In this document: positions 55,391 through 64,000 of the stretch, one piece after another
Layout: every line of letters starts with the position of its first letter
Position numbering within the stretch: position 1 is the first letter of the stretch
From: Spirochaetales bacterium
GTDB lineage: Bacteria; Spirochaetota; Spirochaetia; DSM-27196; Salinispiraceae
DNA length: 64,000 nt
Assembly: GCA_009991955.1 (NCBI GenBank)
Contig: JAACWS010000024.1
Span: 1 to 64,000, forward strand
Reading direction: 5' to 3'
The notes under the pieces: generated by a model
What the model saw: the letters and a program-made list of their open reading frames with translations, nothing else
What the model was told of the DNA's origin: nothing
The model's database searches: none
Translations under genes and position numbers: made by a program

Positions 55391-57145
55391 ATGGCAAAAA
55401 TGATCGATGCACAAATTAATGGCAGAAAAATAACCGTCGAGGAAGGCACAAGTATCCTCAAAGCGGCACAGATGGTTGGAATGAAGATTCCAGCCCTCTG
55501 CTATCATCCTGACCTTCCGGCCTGGGCTGCCTGTGGTATTTGTGTCACAAAGATTGAGGGTAGTCCTAAACTGGTCCGGGCCTGTGCGACTCCAATTGGT
55601 GCGGGGCAGAACATACTGACCCACGATCCAGACATCGTAAATGTCCGCCGGGAGGTAGTTGAGCTCATACTAGCAAACCATCCCGATGACTGTTTGTACT
55701 GTCCTCGGAATGGGAACTGCGAACTTCAACGTTTAGCAGCCGAGTTCGGAATACGGGAACAACCTTTCGAAAAGAATGTTCGAAGTCTCCCCCTAGATGA
55801 TTCTACTCCGTCGATTATCCTGGACCCGGAAAAGTGTATCCTCTGTGGCCGATGTGTTAAGGTTTGCCAAGGTATGCAGAATGTGTGGGCTTTGGAGTTT
55901 ATCGGTCGGGGCGATGGTACTCGAATTGCCGGCGCCGGAGATGTACTGTTGAACGAAACACCGTGCATTAAGTGTGGTCAGTGTTCTGCCCACTGTCCTG
56001 TGGGTGCAATATACGAAAAAGACGATACCGCAAAGGTGTGGCGTGCTCTCCAGGATGGGAAAAAGCACGTTGTGGCCCAGATTGCCCCGGCGGTGCGAGT
56101 TGCTCTTGGCGAAGCCTTTGGTCTGGAGCCGGGGACAATTGTAACCGGAAAAATCTACGCTGCCCTCCGGCGACTAGGGATTCACGCGATCTTCGATACA
56201 AACTTTGCAGCCGACCTGACTATTATGGAAGAGGCTACCGAGTTCGTCCATCGCTTTACCACCGAAGGATCTACCCTTCCTCTCATTAGTAGTTGTTGCC
56301 CCTCGTGGGTAGATTACCTAGAAAAGTACTTTGGCGACATGATTCCCCATTTTTCAACTGCAAAGTCGCCCCAGATGATGATGGCGAGTATGGTAAAGAC
56401 CTACTATGCCCAAAAGCAAGGCATTGAACCCGAGGATATCTTTAGCTTCTCGATCATGCCTTGTACATCGAAAAAGTACGAAATTACCCGGGATGAGCAT
56501 ATGTACTCCACTGGTCAACAGGACTTGGACGTGGTTATTACTACCCGAGAGTTTGCCCGGATGATCAAACAAGCGGGAATCGACTTCCTCAACCTTCCGG
56601 ACGAAGAGCCGGACAACCCCCTGGGTATGTACTCGGGAGCCGGAACCATCTTCGGTGTTACCGGCGGCGTTATGGAAGCGGCTCTTCGAACTGCTTACCA
56701 CATGGTGACCGGTGAAGAGTTAGGAAAGGTAGAGTTCGAAATGGTGCGGGGGCTGGAAGGAATTAAATCCGCCGAAATCGATATTAAGGGAACCAAGGTA
56801 CGAGTCGCGGTTGCCCACCAAATGGGAAATGTCGAAGAGATAATGAAACAAATTCGAGAGGCCAAGGCCACGGGAAAAGAGATACCTTACCATTTTGTCG
56901 AGGTTATGGCCTGCCGAGGGGGTTGTATAGGCGGTGGTGGACAGCCTTACGGCGCAACCGATGAGCGACGAAAGAAACGGATCGCCGGTATTTACAAGGA
57001 CGATTCCCAACAGACCGTCCGGTGTAGCCACAATAACCCCTATATTCAGACCTTGTACGCCGACTTCCTGGAGAAACCCGGGAGTCACAAGGCTCACGAG
57101 CTCTTGCATACCAAATACGTCGACCGACCCCTGTACCAGAAATAA
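55391..57145 (+). CDS. hndD: [FeFe]-hydrogenase catalytic subunit
   Basis: 584 residues. N-terminal [2Fe-2S] domain (ACGICVTKI), His-ligated cluster ([17 protein letters not shown]), two [4Fe-4S] motifs ([24 protein letters not shown]), then the H-cluster domain with P1 [11 protein letters not shown]2 [12 protein letters not shown] and P3 [15 protein letters not shown]. It reduces protons to H2 in the cytoplasm. GGAGGAAATA precedes ATG. Maturation genes hydE, hydF and hydG are not in the window. Confidence 0.97.
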   Translation: MAKMIDAQINGRKITVEEGTSILKAAQMVGMKIPALCYHPDLPAWAACGICVTKIEGSPKLVRACATPIGAGQNILTHDPDIVNVRREVVELILANHPDDCLYCPRNGNCELQRLAAEFGIREQPFEKNVRSLPLDDSTPSIILDPEKCILCGRCVKVCQGMQNVWALEFIGRGDGTRIAGAGDVLLNETPCIKCGQCSAHCPVGAIYEKDDTAKVWRALQDGKKHVVAQIAPAVRVALGEAFGLEPGTIVTGKIYAALRRLGIHAIFDTNFAADLTIMEEATEFVHRFTTEGSTLPLISSCCPSWVDYLEKYFGDMIPHFSTAKSPQMMMASMVKTYYAQKQGIEPEDIFSFSIMPCTSKKYEITRDEHMYSTGQQDLDVVITTREFARMIKQAGIDFLNLPDEEPDNPLGMYSGAGTIFGVTGGVMEAALRTAYHMVTGEELGKVEFEMVRGLEGIKSAEIDIKGTKVRVAVAHQMGNVEEIMKQIREAKATGKEIPYHFVEVMACRGGCIGGGGQPYGATDERRKKRIAGIYKDDSQQTVRCSHNNPYIQTLYADFLEKPGSHKAHELLHTKYVDRPLYQK

Positions 57146-57172
57146 GAAACTCGTTTCTCGAATCAATTGTAT

Positions 57173-57207
57173 CCCCCGGGTAGTCAAAAGCTACCTGGGG
57201 GATTTCT
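57173..57207 (+). terminator. Terminator of the hydrogenase operon
   Basis: CCCCCGGGTAG (57173-57183) pairs with CTACCTGGGGG (57191-57201, one G-T pair) around TCAAAAG, followed by ATTTCT. Short T-run. Confidence 0.75.
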
Positions 57208-57236
57208 AAAATCTATTTTTCCGGCTAAGTTGGTCA

Positions 57237-57265
57237 TTGCACCCTGGTTGCTAACAAGCGATAAT
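57237..57265 (+). promoter_or_regulatory. Promoter of the GGDEF/EAL operon, near-leaderless
   Basis: TTGCAC (57237-57242), 17 bases, GATAAT (57260-57265), 9 bases, ATG 57275. Confidence 0.6.
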
Positions 57266-57274
57266 CGATGATAC

Positions 57275-58417
57275 ATGCGGGTTTATCGAAGTTCTCTCTT
57301 AGTTTTTTCTTTTGTTAGTGTGTTCGGGATTCTCCTCAGTCTCGAACCCTTGGTTTCCACCCTTCGGGAAGAAATATTGTTAGTCTTATTCCTCATAACT
57401 CCGATATTGATAATTCTTACCGGGGTAATGAGTCTCCGATATCGCAGGACGGGAATTAGCTTTTTCTTAATTCTTCTGGGCGCTGTCTACGCCGGTTACC
57501 TAATGCCTGGGAGGCTGTGGGACCTTGAGCTCATCGTTCGACTTCAGCACGGTATCGTGCTGCTTTTGCCGGTCTTTTTTGTGTTTTTCTCCTTGAGCCC
57601 CGATCGAGGATTTACTTCGGTATCGGGTATTGGGGAACTAGTACTCTTGGTTCTTGGGGGGATTGGGATTATCTACCTCGGTTTCGGAAGAACAGGTGAC
57701 GAACTGGTGGGTCTTTTTGAGAGTATCGGAAGCTCGATCGTCCCGGGGCCCCAGGGGTACTTTTTCCCGTCTTGGAATTTAACTTTTTTACAATTTCTTC
57801 TCGTTTTTTTGGGATTCTTAATCTTACTCCTGGCGGCCCTCCTTCGCCGACGAAACAGTGGATGGCTAGCACCTTGGCCGGTTATTCTCTTGAGTTTTGT
57901 TGCGGGTATGAGTCGAATGATCCAGGTTCCAATTTTGCTCTACTGGGTCTTGTCGGGAGTGGGTTTTGTCCAGGTTATATTGCTTCACGAGGCTTGGAGA
58001 GAGGCATTTTTTGACCCCCTAACAGGTATAGGAAATGCTCGAGCCCTTCAGTTCCGGTTGAAAAGAAGTCCGGGGGTTTATACGTCCGGGGAAGCATGGA
58101 TCGAAAATTTCGATGATTTTTGTGCGTCCTATGGAGATGCTACGGGCCAACAATGCATTCGGATGGTGGGTAGTTATCTATCTCGGTATCGCTCCGCTTT
58201 TCGCCTCTATCGATTAGATGGCCCACGTTTTGTCCTTCTTCGTAAAACCGATGATTCTCAGGATGTAAAAAAATTAAATGAAGAAGTCCAAAAAATTACC
58301 CAAGGTTTTGCTAATAGAGGTTTTAGACTACGAAAAACTCGTAAAACGGTAGAGGTAAACCTGGGTTTAGCCTGGGGTGGCGAGTTATACTTAGGGCAGG
58401 AATATAAAAACCTATGA
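57275..58417 (+). CDS. Membrane protein with degenerate GGDEF domain
   Basis: 380 residues. Six or seven hydrophobic segments (~1-240) form a membrane sensor-like part. The C-terminal ~140 residues keep the GGDEF opening (FDPLTGIGNARALQF), but the active-site loop reads RLDGPRFVLL instead of RxGGDEFxxL, so diguanylate cyclase activity is unlikely. It may bind GTP or another partner, or act as a pseudo-enzyme sensor. Overlaps the EAL gene as ATGA. Confidence 0.75.
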   Translation: MRVYRSSLLVFSFVSVFGILLSLEPLVSTLREEILLVLFLITPILIILTGVMSLRYRRTGISFFLILLGAVYAGYLMPGRLWDLELIVRLQHGIVLLLPVFFVFFSLSPDRGFTSVSGIGELVLLVLGGIGIIYLGFGRTGDELVGLFESIGSSIVPGPQGYFFPSWNLTFLQFLLVFLGFLILLLAALLRRRNSGWLAPWPVILLSFVAGMSRMIQVPILLYWVLSGVGFVQVILLHEAWREAFFDPLTGIGNARALQFRLKRSPGVYTSGEAWIENFDDFCASYGDATGQQCIRMVGSYLSRYRSAFRLYRLDGPRFVLLRKTDDSQDVKKLNEEVQKITQGFANRGFRLRKTRKTVEVNLGLAWGGELYLGQEYKNL

Positions 58418-59847
58418 GCGATACTCAGCCTCGAGTTAGAGAACTCGAAGCACATCTTAAAGAAACAGAACGGAAACTCAAGGAAGCAGAAAAACTCAAT
58501 CGGCTTCATCCAGATACGGGTCTGCCTATTTATCGGTTCCTCCTCCAAGATCTAGAAACCCTCATACAAGATGACAAGTCCACGGGGAAAATGAGCGAGG
58601 GGTCCGGTTGTGGGAAAAAATTCTTGCAAGAAGGAAACCCTAAAGCCTTTTCCGTTATCGTTATCCGGCTCGACTCGGCATACAGTCGTATCAAGAATAC
58701 CCGAGACCGACAAAAAGCGCTGCTTTTTAAAAGTAGCTTTCGAATTAAGAATGCCCTGGACAAAGGGTGTCTCTATCAGGGTGACCGATTAGATGAGTTT
58801 TTTGTCCTCTATCCTGGAGAACACTCGGCACATCAATTAAACCAGCTCATGCAAAAAATCGCCAAGGACGTCGCTGGTCCCCACGATCCGCCCGTGGAGG
58901 ATATTCGATTTGGTGCCTATGTTGCGGCCACAATGTTTCCTACTCAAGCAAAGACCCTCGATGAGCTACTCACGAACCTAGAAATTGCCGCCGAAGAAGC
59001 TGAACAAATCGCTGGGGGTGTGAGTTTTTATTCCGAGGATTTGGGTCGAAGGCAACGCCATCGAGCGGTGGTCGAAAGTGAATTAAACAAGGCGATTCAA
59101 CGGGGGTTCGACCAGTTTCGTCTGGTCTTTCAACCGATATGCGGGGTCGATGGAAAAATTCGGGGGGCAGAAGTTCTGGTTCGATGGGACCATCCCAGCT
59201 TAGGGATTATTTCACCTGGGCTCTTCGTTCCCCTGGCCGAGGCCAACGGGTCTATTCGCCTACTAGGTCGCTGGATTATCTTCCAGGCCTGTCGAATTTT
59301 AGCCGAGTGGCAAAAAACTGAAACCGAGTCTATCTATTTTTCCGTGAATCTTTCTCCCGTTCAATTTCTCCAGAAAGATCTGGTTGAATCGATTGTTAAC
59401 GTAATCAGAGTAAACAAACTTAAACCGGGGACCTTGAAAATCGAAATAACCGAAGGTGCCATTATGGAAGATGCCCAAGGGGCGGTTAAAAAAATGGAGC
59501 AACTCAAAAAAGAAGGAATTCGATTATCGATTGACGATTTTGGTACCGGGTATTCATCCTTAGCCTACTTAAAAGAGCTTCCCTTGGATTCGTTGAAGAT
59601 TGATAAATCTTTCATCGAAGACGTCACCCGAAACGACAATAACCGGGCGATAGTTCGGGCGGTTATATCCCTCTCGAAGAATCTTGGCCTTGAAACCCTG
59701 GCCGAAGGAGTGGAATTCGAGGATCAACTAGAACTTCTGGTAGCCGAGGGGGTAGATATGATTCAGGGATACTACTTTTCTCCCCCGGTCGATGGAGATA
59801 CCTTCCACGGATACCTCGAAACCGGAGGAACTCTTCCTTTGTCATGA
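58414..59847 (+). CDS. Degenerate GGDEF-EAL protein, probable cyclic di-GMP phosphodiesterase
   Basis: 477 residues. A short N-terminal coiled coil, then a GGDEF-like domain (LHPDTGLPIYRFLLQ) whose active loop is GDRLDEFFVL rather than GGDEF. The EAL domain starts near residue 235 with the signature EVLVRWDHP, followed by FSVNLSP, IEITEGAIMED, IDDFGTGYSSLAYL, LKIDKSFI, and EGVEFEDQ, so catalytic metal and substrate residues appear kept. Probably a cyclic di-GMP hydrolase regulated by its partner gene. Confidence 0.85.
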   Translation: MSDTQPRVRELEAHLKETERKLKEAEKLNRLHPDTGLPIYRFLLQDLETLIQDDKSTGKMSEGSGCGKKFLQEGNPKAFSVIVIRLDSAYSRIKNTRDRQKALLFKSSFRIKNALDKGCLYQGDRLDEFFVLYPGEHSAHQLNQLMQKIAKDVAGPHDPPVEDIRFGAYVAATMFPTQAKTLDELLTNLEIAAEEAEQIAGGVSFYSEDLGRRQRHRAVVESELNKAIQRGFDQFRLVFQPICGVDGKIRGAEVLVRWDHPSLGIISPGLFVPLAEANGSIRLLGRWIIFQACRILAEWQKTETESIYFSVNLSPVQFLQKDLVESIVNVIRVNKLKPGTLKIEITEGAIMEDAQGAVKKMEQLKKEGIRLSIDDFGTGYSSLAYLKELPLDSLKIDKSFIEDVTRNDNNRAIVRAVISLSKNLGLETLAEGVEFEDQLELLVAEGVDMIQGYYFSPPVDGDTFHGYLETGGTLPLS

Positions 59848-60311
59848 AATATTCACCCCTTTTCTTTTTTGCAAGTCTATTTTTCCTCTGGGGTATTTCC
59901 TTCGGCTTTGCCCAGACAACCTATCTCGATGGGCCCGAGACCGGGGCTTTGGGAATGACTCCTTACGAGGCCTTTGGTACCTTCGGAGCTCCCGAGACAA
60001 TCTATCCTCAGCCAGGACCCGCCGAGTGGCAACAGGACGTAGTTTTTTACTATTCCGACCATAGCTATCTTTATTGGTTCGAAAATCGGGTGTGGCAAGT
60101 GAGGTTCGATCGAAGACATAAAGATCCGGTTCTCGGGGTCTACATGGGCAGTAGCCAGAATTTGGTTCGGTCTGTTCTCGGTCCACCTCTGGCAGACGAG
60201 CCCGGAGAGCTCGTGTACCCGATGGTTGAAAGGGGATTTCCTATGCGACTGCGTCTACTCTTCGAAGAAGACCGGTTGATCGAGGCTTTCTTGTACAGGA
60301 GTGATTTTTAG
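59844..60311 (+). CDS. Small exported protein
   Basis: 155 residues with a signal peptide (FFFASLFFLWGISFGFAQ). The mature part has repeated short motifs: GMTPYEAFGTFGAPETI, and VYMGSSQNLVRSVLGPP, each resembling the SmpA/BamE-like pattern in which a G-(x)-S/T followed by V..lG.P. A BamE-like or similar outer-membrane accessory fold is possible. Start overlaps the EAL stop (ATGA). Confidence 0.6.
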   Translation: MKYSPLFFFASLFFLWGISFGFAQTTYLDGPETGALGMTPYEAFGTFGAPETIYPQPGPAEWQQDVVFYYSDHSYLYWFENRVWQVRFDRRHKDPVLGVYMGSSQNLVRSVLGPPLADEPGELVYPMVERGFPMRLRLLFEEDRLIEAFLYRSDF

Positions 60312-61856
60312 GTGGCTCAAAAACTCTGTGTATGCCTGACGGGTTCAACTATCCAGGCCCAGCTATCTACTGCTCGGGAGTACCAAACGCTTGCCCACCT
60401 TTACGAGACTCGGCTCGATTTTCTCTTTTCGACCGAAGCTTCGTCCTTCTTGTTGGTTTCGGATCTCGTCCTATTTGTAAACCAGTTATTGCAATTGGGG
60501 CGACCGGTCATCCTTACTGCTCGACATCGGAAAGACGGTGGGGTGTGGCCCGGGGATAAAGAAGCTTGGCGGATGAGTATCCTGGTTTCCTTGGCAAAGG
60601 AGTTTTCGACCAACGGAAAGGTGTATATCGACCTCGATTGGGGGGTGCCCGAGCTCGATGCTCTTGCGAAAGAATTGGTGAATGCCTCTCTCGGGGTGCT
60701 GCGGAGTATTCATAGTTTCGATAGTTCGTGGACCCCAAAAGATTTGGAAGAACGGGGCAATGGTCTCTTTGAAGCGGTAGAGGGCGAAGCCCGACGGTTT
60801 ATTCCAAAAATCGCCCTCGCGTGCGAGGGCATAGCTCAGACCCGGGCGATTTTTCGGTTCGGTCAGGAGAAAAGAGCCCGAGGATTTCGTTCGTTTCTAG
60901 TCTTGGGCATGGGAGAGTACGGACTTGCAACCCGGGTTCTCACCCAGTGGATTGGTTCCGAGTGGACCTATTCTACCCCCCTTCAAGGGGGCCCTGCGGC
61001 GGCTCCAGGGCAATTGGATCCCCGAACCCTCGAGGAGGTCTACGGGTACTCGAATCTCAAGGGCACCGAAACCCTCTTTGGCATTCTGGGCAATCCTTTG
61101 TCCCACAGTAAAAGCCCCCAGTTTCATAATGACCGCTTTCGTTCGGTGGGGTTCCCAGGGGTGTATCTCCCCTTTCGAACCGATGATTTGGCCGCGGGTC
61201 GACAGCTGATGGACGACCTAGGGGTTAAGGGTTTGTCAGTGACGATTCCTCACAAAGAAGGGGTCATCTCCTGGCTCGTGGACCGAGACGATGGAGTCGC
61301 GGCAGTTGGTGCGTGTAATACCTTGGTCCGGACTGACCGGGGTTGGAAGGGATACAACTCGGATATACCTGGGTTTTTGGCACCTTTGGCCCATCAAAAG
61401 GGTCTGCTTCGGGCCTTGGTTCTGGGAGCCGGCGGTGCTGCCCGGGCCATAGTCTTTGGATTAGGAAAAATGGGCATAGAGGTGACCGTAACAAACAGGA
61501 CACCCCAAAGAGCCCAGGAGCTGAATGAGGAGTTGCAACCCTATCTTCCTACCACCCTTTTGAACCTGGATTGGACCCAAGCTCCTTCGACCACCGGATG
61601 GGACCTCATTGTTCAAACTACCTCTGTCGGAATGGACGGGAAGAGCGATCCCTTTGACCTCTACGAGTGGACTGGAAAGGAGGTGGCCTACGACCTCATC
61701 TACACCCCCGAACAGACCCCTTTCCTGTTAAGGGCTCAAAGGGCTGGCTGTATCACCATCAACGGTTGGCCGATGTTCGAGGGCCAGGGCCAGGTTCAAA
61801 GCCGTCTATTTAGAAGGTTGACCCCAGGGTTTTTGCCCGATATAACCTGCGTATGA
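60312..61856 (+). CDS. aroDE: Fused 3-dehydroquinate dehydratase / shikimate dehydrogenase
   Basis: 514 residues, GTG start directly after the previous stop. The N-terminal ~215 residues correspond to type I dehydroquinate dehydratase: [14 protein letters not shown], the catalytic His in SIHSFDS and the Schiff-base Lys in IPKIALA. From about residue 255 the shikimate dehydrogenase domain follows: [33 protein letters not shown], and nucleotide motif [14 protein letters not shown]. Plants have the same fusion. It performs steps 3 and 4 of the shikimate pathway, feeding chorismate to trpE. Confidence 0.9.
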   Translation: MAQKLCVCLTGSTIQAQLSTAREYQTLAHLYETRLDFLFSTEASSFLLVSDLVLFVNQLLQLGRPVILTARHRKDGGVWPGDKEAWRMSILVSLAKEFSTNGKVYIDLDWGVPELDALAKELVNASLGVLRSIHSFDSSWTPKDLEERGNGLFEAVEGEARRFIPKIALACEGIAQTRAIFRFGQEKRARGFRSFLVLGMGEYGLATRVLTQWIGSEWTYSTPLQGGPAAAPGQLDPRTLEEVYGYSNLKGTETLFGILGNPLSHSKSPQFHNDRFRSVGFPGVYLPFRTDDLAAGRQLMDDLGVKGLSVTIPHKEGVISWLVDRDDGVAAVGACNTLVRTDRGWKGYNSDIPGFLAPLAHQKGLLRALVLGAGGAARAIVFGLGKMGIEVTVTNRTPQRAQELNEELQPYLPTTLLNLDWTQAPSTTGWDLIVQTTSVGMDGKSDPFDLYEWTGKEVAYDLIYTPEQTPFLLRAQRAGCITINGWPMFEGQGQVQSRLFRRLTPGFLPDITCV

Positions 61857-62740
61857 CTAAGAAACAACACGATCGGAACAAGCATGAAACCGACAAGCTC
61901 ATAAAACGTCTCCGTCGACATACCGGGCAAGCAATAGCCGACTACTCGATGGTCGAGGATGGCGACCACGTCATGGTTTGTATGTCCGGGGGTAAGGATA
62001 GTTATGCTCTATTGGATCTCTTACTTATGCTACGAGATTCGGCTCCGGTGGATTTTCGGGTGACCGCAGTGAACTTGGACCAGAAACAGCCGGGGTTTCC
62101 CGAGGAAGTACTCCCGAATTACCTAAAGAAAAAGAAGGTCGATTTTCGAATCGTTCAGCGGGACACCTATACGATCGTCAAGCGCCTCATTCCCGAGGGC
62201 AATACAACGTGTAGTCTTTGTAGTCGCCTGCGCCGGGGAATTCTTTATAAGACTGCATCAGAAATAGGGGCCACAAAAATCGCCCTTGGTCACCATCGAA
62301 GCGATATTATTGAAACCTTCTTTTTGAACCTTTTCTACGGGGGTACCCTCAAGGCGATGCCACCAAAGTTAGTGAGTGACGATGGAAATCATGTAGTCAT
62401 TCGGCCTTTGGCCTACTGTCGGGAGCAAGACCTTCAGGCCTACGCCCGAGTACAGGAATTTCCAATTATTCCTTGCGATCTCTGTGGAAGTCAGCCAAAC
62501 CTACAGCGACAGGTAATTAAAGAAACGCTCTTGGGCTGGGAAAAAACCCAACCCGGTAGGGTAGAGACTATCTTCCGGGCTCTCTCCCACGTTACCCCTT
62601 CCCACCTGCTAGACCCGAATCTCTACGAGTTTCGGAATCTCCAGGTTACCGGGGTTCCTAGTCCCTTCGGGGATGTGGGATTCGACCCCCAGAATACCCA
62701 AGGGGTTGGGTTTTCTTCACTTGAAGAGGCCGCTCTTTAG
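61853..62740 (+). CDS. ttcA: tRNA 2-thiocytidine synthase TtcA
   Basis: 295 residues. It thiolates C32 of some tRNAs with a [4Fe-4S] cluster. The PP-loop is [13 protein letters not shown], the cluster-type Cys motif is [12 protein letters not shown], and further [18 protein letters not shown] and [15 protein letters not shown] are family hallmarks. Start overlaps the aroDE stop (ATGA). Convergent overlap of 24 bases with the next gene. Confidence 0.93.
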   Translation: MTKKQHDRNKHETDKLIKRLRRHTGQAIADYSMVEDGDHVMVCMSGGKDSYALLDLLLMLRDSAPVDFRVTAVNLDQKQPGFPEEVLPNYLKKKKVDFRIVQRDTYTIVKRLIPEGNTTCSLCSRLRRGILYKTASEIGATKIALGHHRSDIIETFFLNLFYGGTLKAMPPKLVSDDGNHVVIRPLAYCREQDLQAYARVQEFPIIPCDLCGSQPNLQRQVIKETLLGWEKTQPGRVETIFRALSHVTPSHLLDPNLYEFRNLQVTGVPSPFGDVGFDPQNTQGVGFSSLEEAAL

Positions 62741-64000
62741 TCGTCGAAGGTACTGGATTCGGCTGATTTGAATCGTCATTTCCGAACCCTGGGGCTCGAT
62801 ACGGCCCCGCAGAATTTGCTCTCCCCCCTGACGGAGAATAGACAAGGGTAGGAGTAGTATCTCCGCCGGGTCGTTGGCTCCCCCCTGGGGTGCAATTTGA
62901 ACCTCCAGCAGGTCCTGGGAATGGATTGCGGTTTCAATGAGGCGAAGTTTGCCCGTGTGGTCTAGGCTGCCTGCCTGGGTCATTTCTGGTCTTGCAATTC
63001 CCGATCTAATTTGAGACTCGGATAAGAGAATGCCCTTTTCCACACGATATTCGAGTTCTCGCCGAAAATCGTCATCAATTTTTAGCCCCCTGAGCTTTTC
63101 TTGTAGTGATTGGCGAATGATCTGGGCTTGAGTTGATCGATGGTCCTCGGTTTCGTGGTTTGGTGGAAGGGTATGGATTACGCGGGATATTCTTTCGAGC
63201 CCCCGAGGGGGTAGAGGAAGTGGTCGTAGATCGGGAAAGCCTGGGTCTACGTTTATGAGGCTAGGCAGGAGGGTTTCTAAGGGGATTCCCAGGGCCCCAA
63301 GGTCCTCAAAGAGCCGAAATTCGTTGGAGGGTTGGGCGGGAAGAAAACAGATACCCTGGCCTAGACTTATAACTCCCAGGCCCAGGGTCCGGGGATCGTG
63401 GAGGAGAAGCGCCTCTTTTTCTGGGCTGAGTCGTAGAAGAATCCCCCGGGAAGCCTGGGCTGAAAAAAAGTCCCGGTCCCATTCGGTAAGGGTTGCCCGG
63501 ACAACCTGAGGGAGGGGGCCTTGGGTTAGAGACTCCAGGCTGGAAACCAGCGAGTTTGCTTTGTGGCCCCGGGAAAAGAGGAAATTTGCACCCGTTCGAG
63601 AGAGTTGGAGGTAGAGGACGTATTCTACTTTCTCCAAAGAGAAAAGGGGAAGAAGGGGTCCGGAAATTTCTGCGGGGACCCAGGCTTGAAGGGTCACCCG
63701 ACCATCGGACTCGACCCTCCCGGCTCCTGGGGGTAGGGTAGATGGGTCTGAAAGTTTTTCTTTCGACAAATGCACCAAATTGGGATTACGAGCGTAGGTA
63801 TTCTCGGGACCAGGGATGAGGGCTTGGAGAAAAATGAGTCCGGGAATTATGGTTGTTTCTAAAGCGGGCTCTAGGGACAGAAAGGTGCTCACTATTCGTT
63901 CAAGAACATCTCTGGGATACCAACGATTGTCTTCTAAAAGTACGAGCAAAGATCCTAAGGCTCCGGAGATTCGGTGTTGATTCTCGAAATTAAGGAAATT
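62717..64000 (-). CDS. WYL-domain-like regulator, 5' end outside the window
   Basis: The reading frame is open to the window edge (at least 427 codons; TTG 63949 is an internal possibility only). The last ~90 residues ([52 protein letters not shown]) follow the WYL domain pattern of ligand-responsive transcription regulators. Near the visible N-terminus, [20 protein letters not shown] resembles the winged-helix region of that class. Targets unknown. Assignment moderate. Confidence 0.6.
   Translation of the reverse strand, partial: NFLNFENQHRISGALGSLLVLLEDNRWYPRDVLERIVSTFLSLEPALETTIIPGLIFLQALIPGPENTYARNPNLVHLSKEKLSDPSTLPPGAGRVESDGRVTLQAWVPAEISGPLLPLFSLEKVEYVLYLQLSRTGANFLFSRGHKANSLVSSLESLTQGPLPQVVRATLTEWDRDFFSAQASRGILLRLSPEKEALLLHDPRTLGLGVISLGQGICFLPAQPSNEFRLFEDLGALGIPLETLLPSLINVDPGFPDLRPLPLPPRGLERISRVIHTLPPNHETEDHRSTQAQIIRQSLQEKLRGLKIDDDFRRELEYRVEKGILLSESQIRSGIARPEMTQAGSLDHTGKLRLIETAIHSQDLLEVQIAPQGGANDPAEILLLPLSILRQGGEQILRGRIEPQGSEMTIQISRIQYLRRLKSGLFK

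Noticed and set aside
1-64000. Insertion sequences, prophage, CRISPR arrays, rRNA or tRNA genes
   Set aside because: No transposase, integrase, phage structural gene, spaced direct repeats or RNA gene signatures were recognised on either strand.

Overview
The window reads as a chromosomal segment of a free-living, anaerobic, fermentative bacterium, most probably a spirochaete (Spirochaetaceae-like). This is inferred from content: soluble chemotaxis proteins, LPP20-type lipoproteins, many proline-rich lipoproteins, TPR/coiled-coil membrane proteins, full amino-acid biosynthesis and an NADH-dependent [FeFe]-hydrogenase. Base composition is near 50% GC by eye. The DNA is very gene-dense: 53 genes, no rRNA, tRNA, CRISPR, phage or insertion sequence recognised, and many genes overlapping by 4 bases.

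Layout. 0.1-3.5 kb: a chemotaxis operon (soluble MCP-like protein, cheR, cheD), ended by an elaborate 233-base palindromic structure. 3.7-9.6 kb: FecR-domain protein, homoserine dehydrogenase, DUF554 protein, three secreted proteins, thioredoxin. 9.6-16.2 kb (minus): a compact tryptophan operon, trpE-trpGD-trpCF-trpB-trpA, with two gene fusions. 16.3-20.5 kb: a large coiled-coil membrane protein and glutamine-dependent NAD synthetase. 20.5-30.2 kb: transport and nitrogen control, with glutamine synthetase carrying the adenylylation tyrosine, peptidase T, a DUF2156 protein and an unusually long GlnE with N-terminal ACT-like domains. 30.3-37.6 kb: five exported proteins, including a FlgT/CsgG-like protein and three proline-rich lipoproteins. 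37.6-48.8 kb: phosphodiesterase, mnmE, mnmG, rsmG, a TPR-Mrr protein, an acidic membrane protein with an Hsp70-substrate-domain-like head, uppP and ftsK.

48.8-57.2 kb is the most coherent accessory block. A five-gene hydrogenase operon (hndA, a kinase-like ATPase, hndB, hndC, hndD) diverges from a five-gene regulatory operon (rex, DRTGG, CBS-RsbT-like ATPase, DRTGG, PHP). Together they look like a dedicated device for matching H2 production to the NADH/NAD ratio and to some ligand or phosphorylation signal. The Rex here carries an extra four-cysteine cluster. 57.3-64 kb: degenerate GGDEF and GGDEF-EAL proteins, an AroD-AroE fusion, ttcA, and a WYL-like regulator cut by the window edge.

The most striking global signal is promoter placement. 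At about 16 operon-leading genes a -10 hexamer sits 5-10 bases before the start codon and no ribosome-binding site fits, implying widespread leaderless mRNAs. Genes inside operons, and trpE, glnA and hndA, instead have ordinary Shine-Dalgarno sequences. All functional statements come from reading motifs; no database search was possible.
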